From CAZDWZ01 sp964509425 (GTDB lineage: Bacteria > Bdellovibrionota_C > UBA2361 > SZUA-149 > CAZDWZ01), in contig CAZDWZ010000009.1 in the NCBI GenBank assembly GCA_964509425.1, forward strand, positions 62,001 to 126,000: 64,000 nt of DNA, written 5' to 3'. The notes beneath the pieces were generated by a model that did not search any database, was not told the origin of the DNA, and worked only from the letters and a program-made list of their open reading frames with translations. Positions 43,977 through 52,036 of the stretch are shown here, one piece after another. Within the stretch, counting starts at the first letter, position 1, and every line of letters starts with the position of its first letter. The position numbers and the translations under genes are program-made.

Positions 43977-45095
43977 TTAACTTTCGAGAAGTTCTGCTGG
44001 AGAAGAATTCGCGCTCTTCCTTTTCATCGGCTGTTCCGCACTCTGTCCCTTTCTCGTTCGCTGCCACCAAATCTCAAGCAGTTCAGTCGTAATCGAGAAA
44101 ACAAGTGGTCCGACGATGAGGCCCGCCGGACCGAACACGGCAATTCCGCCCAGAATTGCGAAAAACGCCACGACTGTGTGCATTCGCATCCGGTCACCGA
44201 CGAGATAAGGATACAACAGATTGTCGATCATTCCGATTGCGCACATTCCGAAGCCGAGAAGCATGAACGCTTGCATGTGCTGGCCGTGGAGAAAGAGATA
44301 GAGAGAGATTGGTCCCCATACGGCGAAAGTTCCAAACATGGGAATGAGCGCCATGAAAAATGTCGCAAGTGCGCATAAAAGAGCCGCCGGAACGCCGAGC
44401 AGTGTGTAGACCGTGCCGGCTAAAACAGCCTGAACAAAGGCGACGATGAGCGAACCATTGACCGTTGCCAACATACTGTCGCTCACTCGTTCAAGCAGAC
44501 GCCGAGCTTCATCGTCGGAAAGAGGGAGCAACTTACGAAGTCGCTCAGACGCCTGTTTGCCGTCTCGATAGAAGAAGTACAATAGAAATACAGTGATCGC
44601 GACTTGTGTCAGAATCTTGACCGTGCCCCCGACAAGTTGAACGCCCTTCTCAGCCACTCCAGCCGCCGCCTGACGCACTTGCTCTTGTAGCTCCTTTCCT
44701 CTCAAAAGTTTCTTTAGCGATTCCATGTGCCCGGGAGCCTGCGAGGCCGATTGGAGCGCATTGTTATGCTCCGGCGGTTTCTGCAACTCTTGCGACGCCT
44801 TTAAACCTTCAGTGAACGCATAGCTTGCAAGGAGGCCGACCGGTACGAGAACGAGGACCGCGACGAGCAATGCCGCAACCCCGGCGTGAACCGACTTATT
44901 CGAAAAGTAGCTCGCGGTAGCATTGAACGGCCGTTGAGTCGCGACGGCCACAGCCGCTGCAAAGGTGAGGGGTGCAAAAAACGGCATCACAATCTTCGTC
45001 GATAGGAAAATCGCAATGAAGGTCAGGATTGCTAGGAGTGCTGTCAGCAGCACCTCTCGGCTGAAGAGTTGGCTATTTTCAGATGGTGTAGGCAT
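43977..45095 (-). CDS. AI-2E family transporter (PerM/YdiK-like)
   Basis: A 372-residue polytopic protein of the AI-2E/UPF0118 family. It opens with two hydrophobic segments (LLTALLAILTFIAIFLSTKIVMPFFAPLTFAAAVAVA, as separate stretches), has a central soluble coiled segment, and ends with the family signature GDRMRMHTVVAFFAILGGIAVFGPAG in two pieces, then LIVGPLVFSITTELLEIW. Members export or exchange small molecules or sodium/protons; the AI-2 name is historical and does not prove quorum-sensing function. Monocistronic, with a charged C-terminal tail. Confidence 0.92.
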   Translation of the reverse strand: MPTPSENSQLFSREVLLTALLAILTFIAIFLSTKIVMPFFAPLTFAAAVAVATQRPFNATASYFSNKSVHAGVAALLVAVLVLVPVGLLASYAFTEGLKASQELQKPPEHNNALQSASQAPGHMESLKKLLRGKELQEQVRQAAAGVAEKGVQLVGGTVKILTQVAITVFLLYFFYRDGKQASERLRKLLPLSDDEARRLLERVSDSMLATVNGSLIVAFVQAVLAGTVYTLLGVPAALLCALATFFMALIPMFGTFAVWGPISLYLFLHGQHMQAFMLLGFGMCAIGMIDNLLYPYLVGDRMRMHTVVAFFAILGGIAVFGPAGLIVGPLVFSITTELLEIWWQRTRKGQSAEQPMKRKSANSSPAELLES

Positions 45096-45506
45096 ACGTT
45101 CGCCGGTGTTATCCGAAACGACCCACCGCCGATGTGTTGCGGATCATACTGCACGAGCGAGCCGTGAGAAAAACGACAACGAGCTAAGTTCAAGACGCTG
45201 GTATTGGCGTTCCAAAGTCAATTGGTTTCGAAAATGCGAATCGAGGCGAGCGCGGAGCGCTTCGACCCTTTCCGGCGGATTATTTGCGACAAGGCAGCTT
45301 CGCGGGTGTTTGTGCAAAGCCACAGTTTCATTCGAACCATTTGGATCAGGAATCGACACCATCGTTCCGGATGGGAATCAACTGTAAGATGAGTCTAAAA
45401 TACTGTGATGTTTCCGGAAGGTGCCGCGGTGGAATGCCCTCCATAATCTCTCCGTGCTGTCGAAACCAGCCCAACAACTAACGAAAAATTCCGAGGAGAG
45501 ATTACG
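45096..45506. other. Divergent intergenic region
   Basis: About 410 bases. Two overlapping frames of 62-72 codons exist on opposite strands (45144-45392), neither with a ribosome site. Promoters for both flanking genes are expected here. GAGGAGAG at 45492-45499 precedes the next ATG. Confidence 0.35.
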
Positions 45507-46124
45507 ATGCGACTATTGAAGACGATGTTGAGAAAAGAAATCTTGGCAATTCTGCTGCTTACGTCCGGGAACGTCTACGCCATGGAAGAAGTGCAGATTA
45601 GCTACATGTGCGGAGATTACGAAGAGCTCCATGGCGAGAATCTAGTCTTGCACATCTCCACACCTCCGGCTTCGCCGCTCGAATACGTGGTGATGTGCGT
45701 CGCCGACAACATTCCGATTTGTCCCGCGGGCTCCAAGGTGAAATACGTTGGCGAACGGGAGCCACTCCCGTCAGAGCGGACTAGAAGCCCGGAACTCCAC
45801 GGTGAGTGCATTCAAAAGGTTTGCTGCGAACCGGAGGAGACCGCCGTAAATACCTCCGCGGCAAATGCTTCAATGACGTCGCTATTCGGTTTGCCAGGTG
45901 ATCCCGTACCGAACGAGTTGAACTTAGATGGGATAGTCGTTCTGAGGACGTTGCCGACGTTGTCAGGTACGTCATCGCATTCAACACCGGGCGCTCCTGC
46001 GTTGACCACTTCGATACCCAATTCGTTTGGATCCTTCGGTCAGCCAGCACCGGAAACGAGCACCTTAACTGAGACGGTGGTCATCCGATCCGATCTGACT
46101 TTCCTGGATCCAAGCAGACGCTAG
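45507..46124 (+). CDS. Exported cysteine-containing protein
   Basis: A 205-residue protein from ATG 45507, close to a GAGGAGAG ribosome site. Signal peptide residues 1-25 (EILAILLLTSGNVYA). The first half of the mature protein has seven cysteines (YMCGDY, VMCVADNIPICPAG, ECIQKVCCEPEE), likely paired in disulfides as a small Cys-knot-like domain. The second half is Ser/Thr/Pro-rich and probably extended (PTLSGTSSHSTPGAPALTTS). No family is recognised. The layout, a compact head plus low-complexity tail, recurs in other exported proteins of this window. Confidence 0.7.
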   Translation: MRLLKTMLRKEILAILLLTSGNVYAMEEVQISYMCGDYEELHGENLVLHISTPPASPLEYVVMCVADNIPICPAGSKVKYVGEREPLPSERTRSPELHGECIQKVCCEPEETAVNTSAANASMTSLFGLPGDPVPNELNLDGIVVLRTLPTLSGTSSHSTPGAPALTTSIPNSFGSFGQPAPETSTLTETVVIRSDLTFLDPSRR

Positions 46125-46335
46125 GAGAAGGCGGGTAAGAACGGATTCTGCCGAAGCGAGTTCCTAAGTCGCTTCGTGAGGGGAAACTCGCGTTTGAGGG
46201 AAACGTTCTTGTTATCACGATACTGAACAGCGAGGAGACGAGGCGCTTAAAGATTCAGATGGCGAAACGTTTTGCGGTGGGCGAGAGGCGCCAACCGCAG
46301 GGTCAGACTCTGAGAGTCCTGACCTGATTAACCAT

Positions 46336-46932
46336 TCAGTCTTCGACGGCCTCGGGATCGATGTTGCGAAGGACGTCGACGAGCCAATCCCACACGTCGA
46401 CGATTGACCCGATCAGCATCACGTCGTGGATCAGAACTCCGTCGATCTCGCGAATACGGACGTCCGCGAGAGCCTTCCGCGCAGCGCCGTCGAGATCGCT
46501 GTACTGCCCGAAGCTCAGGGTTACCGTGCAGTTCTCGACACCGATATCATCAACGATGACGCTGAGCTGATCCAGCGCCGTACCGAGGATCTCGAGCGCC
46601 CGTTCACGTTCGTTGCTTCGGCTTGCTCCGGCGTTGACTGACGAGACGCCGAAGCAAATCCACCACTCCTCTCCGCTGAAAAAGGCCGTGAAATAGTCGT
46701 TCCCCGGACCGCTCGGGAACGCGTTGATCGAGCCCTCAGAGGCGCAGGTGCGCTTACCGGACTCGGCCTCGATCTCGCCGGCGATTCTCGCGAGGGTGGG
46801 CGCTTCTCCGGCCCTGGATGCCGCGCTCCGGCGGAGACTTTCTGCCGCGCGCTCCCAATTCCCCGAGCCGCAGAACCGTTTCATGGCTTTTGCGAAGTCC
46901 ATCGCCGACTGCATGCGAGCCTGGATGTACAC
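46336..46932 (-). CDS. GC-rich hypothetical protein
   Basis: A 198-residue protein starting at GTG 46932, with GGGAGG four to five bases upstream. GC is about 60%, clearly above the local average. The N-terminal half is helical (SAMDFAKAMKRFCGSGNWERAAE); the C-terminal half contains strands (GVLIHDVMLIGSIVDVWDWLVDVL). It has the look of small immunity-like proteins, but that is impression only. No motif assigns a function. It stands near the tRNA array. Confidence 0.6.
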   Translation of the reverse strand: MYIQARMQSAMDFAKAMKRFCGSGNWERAAESLRRSAASRAGEAPTLARIAGEIEAESGKRTCASEGSINAFPSGPGNDYFTAFFSGEEWWICFGVSSVNAGASRSNERERALEILGTALDQLSVIVDDIGVENCTVTLSFGQYSDLDGAARKALADVRIREIDGVLIHDVMLIGSIVDVWDWLVDVLRNIDPEAVED

Positions 46933-47108
46933 GTTGCCTCCCGCTTTTTCTCAGACCAAGTCTTCCGTACTGAGCGACCGCTCGGAAGAAAGAACGAGTC
47001 TTTCATCCGAGCGGTCGCCCAAAGTCCTGGATGGAACTGCGGGCGAGTAGAAAAACCAAAATGCCTCTCGCCTACTGCACTCGATGGAAGGGCGATCGAA
47101 CGGGTGCA

Positions 47109-47315
47109 ATGGCGGATAAAGTGGAAATTAAACTGTTTTCGACAATGAGCGACGAGTGCTCCAACAACTACGTAGCAGAGGGCGTAGTCGTCGCAACACG
47201 AGAGACTTATGAGCCCCGAGGCGAAATGGATAGCCATTTCTTTCGCGGATGCGAATTTGGGTTGGCTCGGCACCAAGGAGAGCTTCAAATAGTTAAGATT
47301 CTTCCGATAAGATAA
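47109..47315 (+). CDS. Possible small protein of 68 residues
   Basis: From ATG 47109 the frame reads ADKVEIKLFSTMSDECSNNY and VVVATRETYEPRGEMDSHFF, an alternating pattern compatible with a small beta-rich protein. The ribosome site is weak. In-frame starts at 47031 and 47061 exist. No homology is recognised. Confidence 0.35.
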   Translation: MADKVEIKLFSTMSDECSNNYVAEGVVVATRETYEPRGEMDSHFFRGCEFGLARHQGELQIVKILPIR

Positions 47316-47688
47316 AAATTTCCCAAATAACGTGTGTCTGATCTTGAGAAGCGGGAGGCGGGCGTTTCCATGCGACCTCTTCAAGCTCTCGTTCATGTTC
47401 CCGTGAGTATTGACACTCTAGGAGTGTTTGAAGAGTCTGATTGAAGCTCGATGCGAGACAAACGCGAATACTAATAATTGAAGCTTGAATTCATCGTTGT
47501 GGTAGTTTACAATCTTCGTATGTCAAAGATTGCTCGTCATCTCTGCTTCTCCTTTCTGTATCTCCCTTAGGGGAGTTTCAAACTTTGCGCCCCTCTGGAG
47601 GCGCTACCAGCAAATTATTACGTTCATCTTTTTAAAGTTAGACCTGAAATAGCTGCAGCTGCGGCCTATTTTCAGCGCTGACCTGAAC
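47316..47688. other. Intergenic leader of the tRNA array
   Basis: No coding frame is credible. An imperfect stem (CTGAAATAG with CTATTTTCAG, 47645-47674) and two small stems (near 47560-47580 and 47595-47612) lie upstream of the tRNA genes and might belong to the transcript leader. Confidence 0.35.
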
Positions 47689-47774
47689 GGGAGAGCGGCC
47701 ACGACGGTGGAGTGGCGCTGCGCTGTAAACGCAGAACATCAGAAACACAGGGAGTTCGAATCTCTCCTCTCTCA
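47689..47774 (+). tRNA. tRNA-Tyr (GTA)
   Basis: A cloverleaf can be drawn: acceptor GGGAGAG/CTCTCTC (one G-U), D-arm GCCAC...GTGGC, anticodon stem CTGCG/CGCAG around loop CTGTAAA (anticodon GTA), a 15-base variable region, T-arm GGGAG/CTCTC around TTCGAAT, and discriminator A. The variable region is long enough for a class II tRNA-Tyr. C rather than U at position 8 is unusual. No CCA is encoded. Confidence 0.75.
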
Positions 47775-47784
47775 ACTTATGTAC

Positions 47785-47858
47785 GGCGAAGTGCGCGAAT
47801 TGGAATAGCGGCTAGGTAGAGAGCCTAGTGTTTGAGAGTTCGAATCTCTCCTTCGCCA
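47785..47858 (+). tRNA. tRNA-Leu-like (GAG), class I body, A33
   Basis: A 74-base tRNA with perfect stems: acceptor GGCGAAG/CTTCGCC, a 3-bp D-stem CGC/GCG around GAATTGGAATA, anticodon stem CTAGG/CCTAG, T-arm GAGAG/CTCTC around TTCGAAT, and A73. The loop TAGAGAG gives anticodon GAG (Leu), but position 33 is A instead of the near-universal U. The variable region is only TGTTT (5 bases), whereas bacterial tRNA-Leu normally has a long variable arm. Ten bases after the tRNA-Tyr. No CCA encoded. Confidence 0.7.
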
Positions 47859-47861
47859 TTT

Positions 47862-47935
47862 GCCGGAGTACGCGAATTGGAATAGCGGTCAGTCTTAGAA
47901 ACTGATGTTTGTGAGTTCGAATCTCACCTCCGGCA
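47862..47935 (+). tRNA. tRNA-Leu-like (TAG), class I body
   Basis: A 74-base tRNA: acceptor GCCGGAG/CTCCGGC, the same D-arm as the preceding gene, anticodon stem TCAGT/ACTGA around CTTAGAA (anticodon TAG, Leu), variable region TGTTT, T-arm GTGAG/CTCAC around TTCGAAT, and A73. U8, A14, G18-G19, U33 and the T-loop are all canonical, so it should fold. The missing long variable arm is atypical for Leu. Only three bases separate it from the previous tRNA. Confidence 0.78.
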
Positions 47936-48069
47936 TTAAATTTTGATATCGAACGATCCGCCAGAGGGTTTCAAGCGCACTGAATTTTCAGGCTCGCGAG
48001 TAATGATGCTACCAGGTTGAACTCAATCTTACCGATTGGTCAGCTTTTGCAGCTGCTCGTCGTTTCGTC

Positions 48070-48534
48070 TCACCGCCGCAGCGTTGCCACCGCTCGAGCC
48101 GGGTGGTCGAACAGCTCGAATACCCTTCGGATATCCGTTGTTACCATGTCAGCCGCCAGAATCGTCGCGGCTGAGGCCATCTCGTCTTGAATGACGGCGA
48201 TACCGATTGCCGCGGCTTTGAGCATCTCCACATCGTTTCTACCGTTTCCGGCAGCCATGACCTCGGGAGCGCCGAGTGAATGGACATACTCAGCCTTCTC
48301 GGCGCTGTGATCATTCGAGTTAAGGATTCGTAGTGTGCAGCACTCAAAGAGCTGAGCCTTTGCAGAGCCGTGAGTGTCCGCGGTTATCACATGAATTGTG
48401 ACCAGATTTGCAGCCGCCGCAATCAGCGTCGGCAAGTCTTCGAAGAGCTGCCCGTCCTTTGCGATAGTCCCGTTGAAATCGAGAACCAAATGCGAGATTC
48501 GAACGCTACCCCCCGGAATCGGAAAGTGAACCAC
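48070..48534 (-). CDS. HAD-superfamily hydrolase, soluble P-type-ATPase-like
   Basis: A 154-residue cytosolic HAD-fold protein. The nucleophile motif is LDFNGTIAKDG (D19), with Asn at the second position as in the 'soluble P-type ATPase' group (COG4087-type) rather than DxD phosphatases. Motif II is HVITADTHG, and GNGRNDVEML supplies the metal-binding Asp pair. About half the length of capped HAD enzymes, so it lacks a cap domain. Probable phosphatase with an unknown substrate. It lies just downstream of the tRNA array on the opposite strand. Confidence 0.85.
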   Translation of the reverse strand: MVHFPIPGGSVRISHLVLDFNGTIAKDGQLFEDLPTLIAAAANLVTIHVITADTHGSAKAQLFECCTLRILNSNDHSAEKAEYVHSLGAPEVMAAGNGRNDVEMLKAAAIGIAVIQDEMASAATILAADMVTTDIRRVFELFDHPARAVATLRR

Positions 48535-48757
48535 AATCCACCTCTGTCAATAGAAGAATAATCGGACCACCGTATTGGGCAGCGCTGACATTATCAGCTG
48601 CAGATCGCGTGGCAAGTCAAGCTCTATATCTTTCCATTCAAGTCTATCGACGAAGAGACCCCAACCAGAAGTTCGACGGTGGAATCAAGAGAGAGGTGCG
48701 TGACGTGCACCTGACGGATACTTCCCTGTATCGAGTTGCTGTGCAGCCACCGTTTAG

Positions 48758-49075
48758 TCAGTCGAAGCGGTGAAGATCATCGTGGAGGCCGTGATAACGC
48801 ATGTCCGCTTCGAGAGCCGGGTCGCCTTTCCGGCTGAAAGTCCGATGAACTTTCTTCGGCTTGAGATGGAAGGCGCTCTTCTGCTTCCTCTGGTGACGAC
48901 AAGTGCTGCAGACATAGGGCAATCGGAGCGGCGGACGATACACACGCCTCAGCCCCGCGCAAACTGCGCAACGAAGCTTGACCGCACGGCATGCACCACA
49001 GACGATATTCGCATCGAAACGGCAGCGGTCTTTCTCTTTTTTGCACGTCTTGCAGGTCAACAGTACCTTGCCCAT
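48758..49075 (-). CDS. Small cysteine-rich zinc-binding protein
   Basis: A 105-residue basic protein from ATG 49075, with GGGAG upstream. Five CxxC-type knuckles occur in the first 60 residues (CKTCKK, CGACRA, CAVCAG and CSTCRH, plus CRF), enough for two or three zinc ribbons or a treble-clef array. The rest is basic (KSAFHLKPKKVHRTFSRKG). Likely nucleic-acid or protein binding. It resembles the HNH-associated zinc heads, but no HNH motif is present. Function is unknown. Confidence 0.65.
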   Translation of the reverse strand: MGKVLLTCKTCKKEKDRCRFDANIVCGACRAVKLRCAVCAGLRRVYRPPLRLPYVCSTCRHQRKQKSAFHLKPKKVHRTFSRKGDPALEADMRYHGLHDDLHRFD

Positions 49076-49203
49076 GAGGATTCTCCCAAGGATGGTTTGT
49101 GAGCTCTAGATTTCGCTGGCGGCAGCACAAAGGCAGTCGATATTGCCCTTATTTATAAACCGGTTCAAAGACCTTTTCAGTATCGGTTTTGAATGTAAGT
49201 CAG

Positions 49204-49240
49204 GTTTCTGAAAGCGATTTCCTCCCAGGGTTTCAGAAAC
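49204..49240. repeat. Inverted repeat upstream of the Rieske gene
   Basis: GTTTCTGAAA (49204-49213) and TTTCAGAAAC (49231-49240) are exact complements, separated by 17 bases. Each half also contains TTTCnGAAA, itself palindromic. It could be an operator for a dimeric regulator or a weak stem-loop. It lies about 330 bases upstream of the oxygenase start in a 497-base gap with no supported gene. Confidence 0.4.
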
Positions 49241-49572
49241 ACGCGTTACTCCCCAAACGGTGTGTCGTGCTCGTTGGTTCAGCAAACTCAGGGGGAAGGC
49301 TCGACAATTTACGGGTCATCGGGTGGTGGACTTTATTTGGAACTGCAATCCGCGTCGTTTCGTATGCGGTCGACGTTGACCCGCAGAAGGATTCATATAT
49401 GTTCCACTGATGGAGAACTTCCGATTTTCTTTCTCGAGATCGCTCCCGCGCAAGCATCGAGCACATACCCATCATCATGCCCACCGCAGGGCAAAATAAT
49501 CTTCTGCGCGGTTTATCCGCGCTTCCGAAATAGTCGATTTTTCCGAAACTGCTTCTCGGAGGGAGAAAAGCA

Positions 49573-50562
49573 ATGAGTTGCTATTCCGATTCTATGCGCA
49601 AGAGTTGGTATGCGATCGGTTTGTCTTCTGAATTTGGTTCACAACCTGTCGCATCAAAACTGCTGGGTGAGAGCCTAGTCTCCTGGAGAGATAAGCGAGG
49701 AAAAGTAAACGCACTGAGGGACCTCTGTATTCACCGAGGTACGGCGCTCTCTCTCGGTAAAGTTGAAGGATGCGAGATCGTCTGCCCTTACCACGGTTGG
49801 CGATTCAACGGGGACGGGAAGTACACCCACATTCCCCAGCCTCTAGAGCCGTGTCGAGTTCCCAAGAAAGCTGAGATTCAGTCATACCTTTGCGCCGAGT
49901 GGTATGGGTTGGTATGGGTCGCGTTGGAGAAGCCGCTCTGGAGCCTTCCCGAGGTTCCGGAACTGAAATCGAGTGACTATAAGGTCGTTCCAACTGAACC
50001 CTTTCCGTGGAAGTCGAGCGCTGCCAGGCAAGTCGAAAATGTCACTGACTTTGCGCATCTTCCTTTTGTGCACCCGGAACTCCTCGGAGATCCCAATCGG
50101 ACCGTGGTTCCTGAGCATCGGGTTACGAGCGACGAGAATGTTCTGCACTATAAATTCACACGTCCCGAAGCTCGAAATACTGAAGCGTTCCCGATTTTTG
50201 CGAACGGCGTTCAAGTCGATCCCGTGCGGACAAACACGTATGAGTTGCACTTGCCGTACTCGATTGTTCTCCGCATCAGCTGGGGAGCTAAGGAAAGGAA
50301 TGCGTCACTCTTCACCTCGCTACCGATAGATGAAAAGAACTTTAACGGGTTTAACATTATTGGGCGGAACTACAATTTTGATCAACCGGACGAAATCACG
50401 ATGCGCTTCGAGGAGATCATCTTCGGGCAAGATCAGCGTATTGTGGAATCGCAACGGCCTGAGCAAGTGCCGTTTGATCTTTCAGATGAGATTCACCTTT
50501 GCTTCGACGCGGTCGCCGTGAGCTATCGGCGGGAGATGCGAAGATTAGGATATGCGGTATGA
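49573..50562 (+). CDS. Rieske non-haem iron oxygenase, alpha subunit
   Basis: A 329-residue oxygenase component from ATG 49573, seven bases after GGAGGG. The Rieske [2Fe-2S] ligands are C52 and H54 in LCIHRGTALS and C71 and H74 in CPYHGWRF. The mononuclear iron site is in ENVTDFAHLPFVHPELLG, with H162, H167 and the bridging D159. The length and C-terminal domain suit the vanillate/PobA-like or chlorophyllide-type groups. The substrate is unknown. No reductase or ferredoxin gene is adjacent, so electron donors are encoded elsewhere. Not part of the tyrosine cluster. Confidence 0.92.
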   Translation: MSCYSDSMRKSWYAIGLSSEFGSQPVASKLLGESLVSWRDKRGKVNALRDLCIHRGTALSLGKVEGCEIVCPYHGWRFNGDGKYTHIPQPLEPCRVPKKAEIQSYLCAEWYGLVWVALEKPLWSLPEVPELKSSDYKVVPTEPFPWKSSAARQVENVTDFAHLPFVHPELLGDPNRTVVPEHRVTSDENVLHYKFTRPEARNTEAFPIFANGVQVDPVRTNTYELHLPYSIVLRISWGAKERNASLFTSLPIDEKNFNGFNIIGRNYNFDQPDEITMRFEEIIFGQDQRIVESQRPEQVPFDLSDEIHLCFDAVAVSYRREMRRLGYAV

Positions 50563-50755
50563 AGAAAATTGTAAAAGAGGAGCAGTTCAGCTCACAAAGT
50601 ATGACCGCGCTGACAGTCTTCCTGGACCCTGGCAATCGATAGAGAATGGAAGTTCATGGAAAACCCTCCTGCAGATGCGTGAGGTGTGGTCCGACTTGTG
50701 AGTGCCATGCATTCACACGTCGGACCCTCTGACCACAAGCGAAGCAGACATCTAG

Positions 50756-50950
50756 CTATTCATCCGCATCCACCAGAGCCTGAATGTTCGAGAGCCACAG
50801 CTTGCACAAGGTGCATCTGTCTAGATGTGCTGAGTCCTCCGTCGAAAAAGGAGTGCCGTTGATCGCAAACCTCCAGAACTTATGAGGCTGAAGGTGTTTT
50901 TCTGCCGGCTGTGGCACTTTAGATGGCGACGATTCGAAACCCTCATTCAT
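50756..50950 (-). CDS. Possible small CxxC protein
   Basis: A 64-residue frame from ATG 50950, with GAGG eight bases upstream. The core HLDRCTLCKLWLSNIQALVD looks like a small zinc-finger or anti-sigma-type helix-CxxC module. Convergent on the Rieske gene. No further support. Confidence 0.35.
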   Translation of the reverse strand: MNEGFESSPSKVPQPAEKHLQPHKFWRFAINGTPFSTEDSAHLDRCTLCKLWLSNIQALVDADE

Positions 50951-50956
50951 CAACAA

Positions 50957-51308
50957 AACCTCGGGGTGAAAACCATTCGAACTTCCACGACATGAGAATA
51001 CCTTTGGTGAAAGTTGAGCGTTTGAAAGTCCTCCGATTCGTCTGCATCTCTGATGAATCTTGAATGTTTGACCTCACGAATTCTGCTGTCGACAATCTGC
51101 CAACACCTCTGGCGGTGAAATCCTTGAGCACGCGGAGACAGAGCGTTTGCTTGGCTGTTATCAACTATGATCGTCTTGTTGGCTATCTGTTACTGACAAT
51201 GGCCCTATTGTTATCCCTCGAACGAGTTTGAGCAGCTTAACGGAGTTGTGCAATCAGCGGGTCCTTGGAGGAAATCGGGGACCGGCGACCAACAAAGGAA
51301 TTCAGAAT
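50957..51308. other. Intergenic region
   Basis: About 350 bases with no credible gene, tRNA or strong palindrome. Confidence 0.3.
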
Positions 51309-51866
51309 ATGCTGGAAATTATGAATGCGAAAAATCTTAGATTTATTGCCTGGAAAATGGCTATCGTTTCTATTGGTATCTGCTTTGTGTTCCTGGGGTT
51401 ACCATCTCAAGTCATCGCCCAAGCACAAGATGCTGATGTGCTTCAATGTAAGCATGACGTAGAGGTCTATTCGGTGTGTGAAGTGATAAGCGCCATTGCC
51501 AATCCTCAGTTGAATCGAGATCGACGTCCTCAATTGGACGAATATGGAAATCCAATCGTGAATTATGCCTGCAGCTATCGATGCGAGCTCACCAATCCAA
51601 GTGTTCCGTATGCGTGGTGGTTCGGCGGCGAAGATCCGAAATCTGTCTACTTTTCTCTGCCTGGTTTGGATCCCCTTGAGTTCGGGTCCGTTCACAATAT
51701 GTGCCAAGACCTTTTGCTTCATTATGGGAGATGCAAAGCGGGTGAGATGCTCTGCAGAAATGTCGGGGATGATCTCGACCACTCGCAGGTATCCTGCGTG
51801 ACACACTCCAATGGTGTACTAAATCCTCGCTTCGCTGATTCTGTTCGAGTCGACTCGGCAAACTAA
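51309..51866 (+). CDS. Exported cysteine-rich protein
   Basis: Up to 185 residues from ATG 51309; ATG 51321 is also possible. A signal peptide (AIVSIGICFVFLGLPSQVIAQA) precedes a mature part with nine cysteines (LQCKHDVEVYSVCEV, YACSYRCEL, NMCQDL, GRCKAGEMLCRN, VSCV), probably forming disulfides. No family is recognised. It resembles in general plan the exported protein at 45507-46124. A hairpin lies downstream. Confidence 0.65.
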   Translation: MLEIMNAKNLRFIAWKMAIVSIGICFVFLGLPSQVIAQAQDADVLQCKHDVEVYSVCEVISAIANPQLNRDRRPQLDEYGNPIVNYACSYRCELTNPSVPYAWWFGGEDPKSVYFSLPGLDPLEFGSVHNMCQDLLLHYGRCKAGEMLCRNVGDDLDHSQVSCVTHSNGVLNPRFADSVRVDSAN

Positions 51867-51976
51867 ATGGAACGCGACTTCTTTAGGAGGTCGAGATCCC
51901 GTCGGGTACCAAAACGCCTCTCGCGATGGCTTGCATATCGAGATTTTCAAGCCGTAGTACAATAAAGCCTTGCGTC

Positions 51977-52006
51977 CGCCTGGAGCTGCCTGCGTAGCTC
52001 CAGGCG
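51977..52006. terminator. Perfect 11-bp hairpin between convergent genes
   Basis: CGCCTGGAGCT and AGCTCCAGGCG flank an 8-base loop. It sits in the gap between the stops at 51866 (plus) and 52037 (minus). Neither strand has a T-run, so it may be a Rho-assisted or bidirectional terminator or a recombination scar. Confidence 0.5.
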
Positions 52007-52036
52007 AAACCCGCACGAATGGAGATTCATCCCCGC

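Noticed and set aside
45144..45392. Opposed frames between the AI-2E and exported-protein genes.
   Set aside because: Mutually overlapping, no start signals, no homology by eye.
47785..47858. Reading the GAG tRNA as a Ser tRNA by shifting the loop one base (AGA).
   Set aside because: The shift breaks the anticodon stem; the 7-base loop with GAG keeps all pairs.
49189..49576. Plus frames upstream of the Rieske gene.
   Set aside because: Weak starts and no domain; one overlaps the true ribosome site of the oxygenase.
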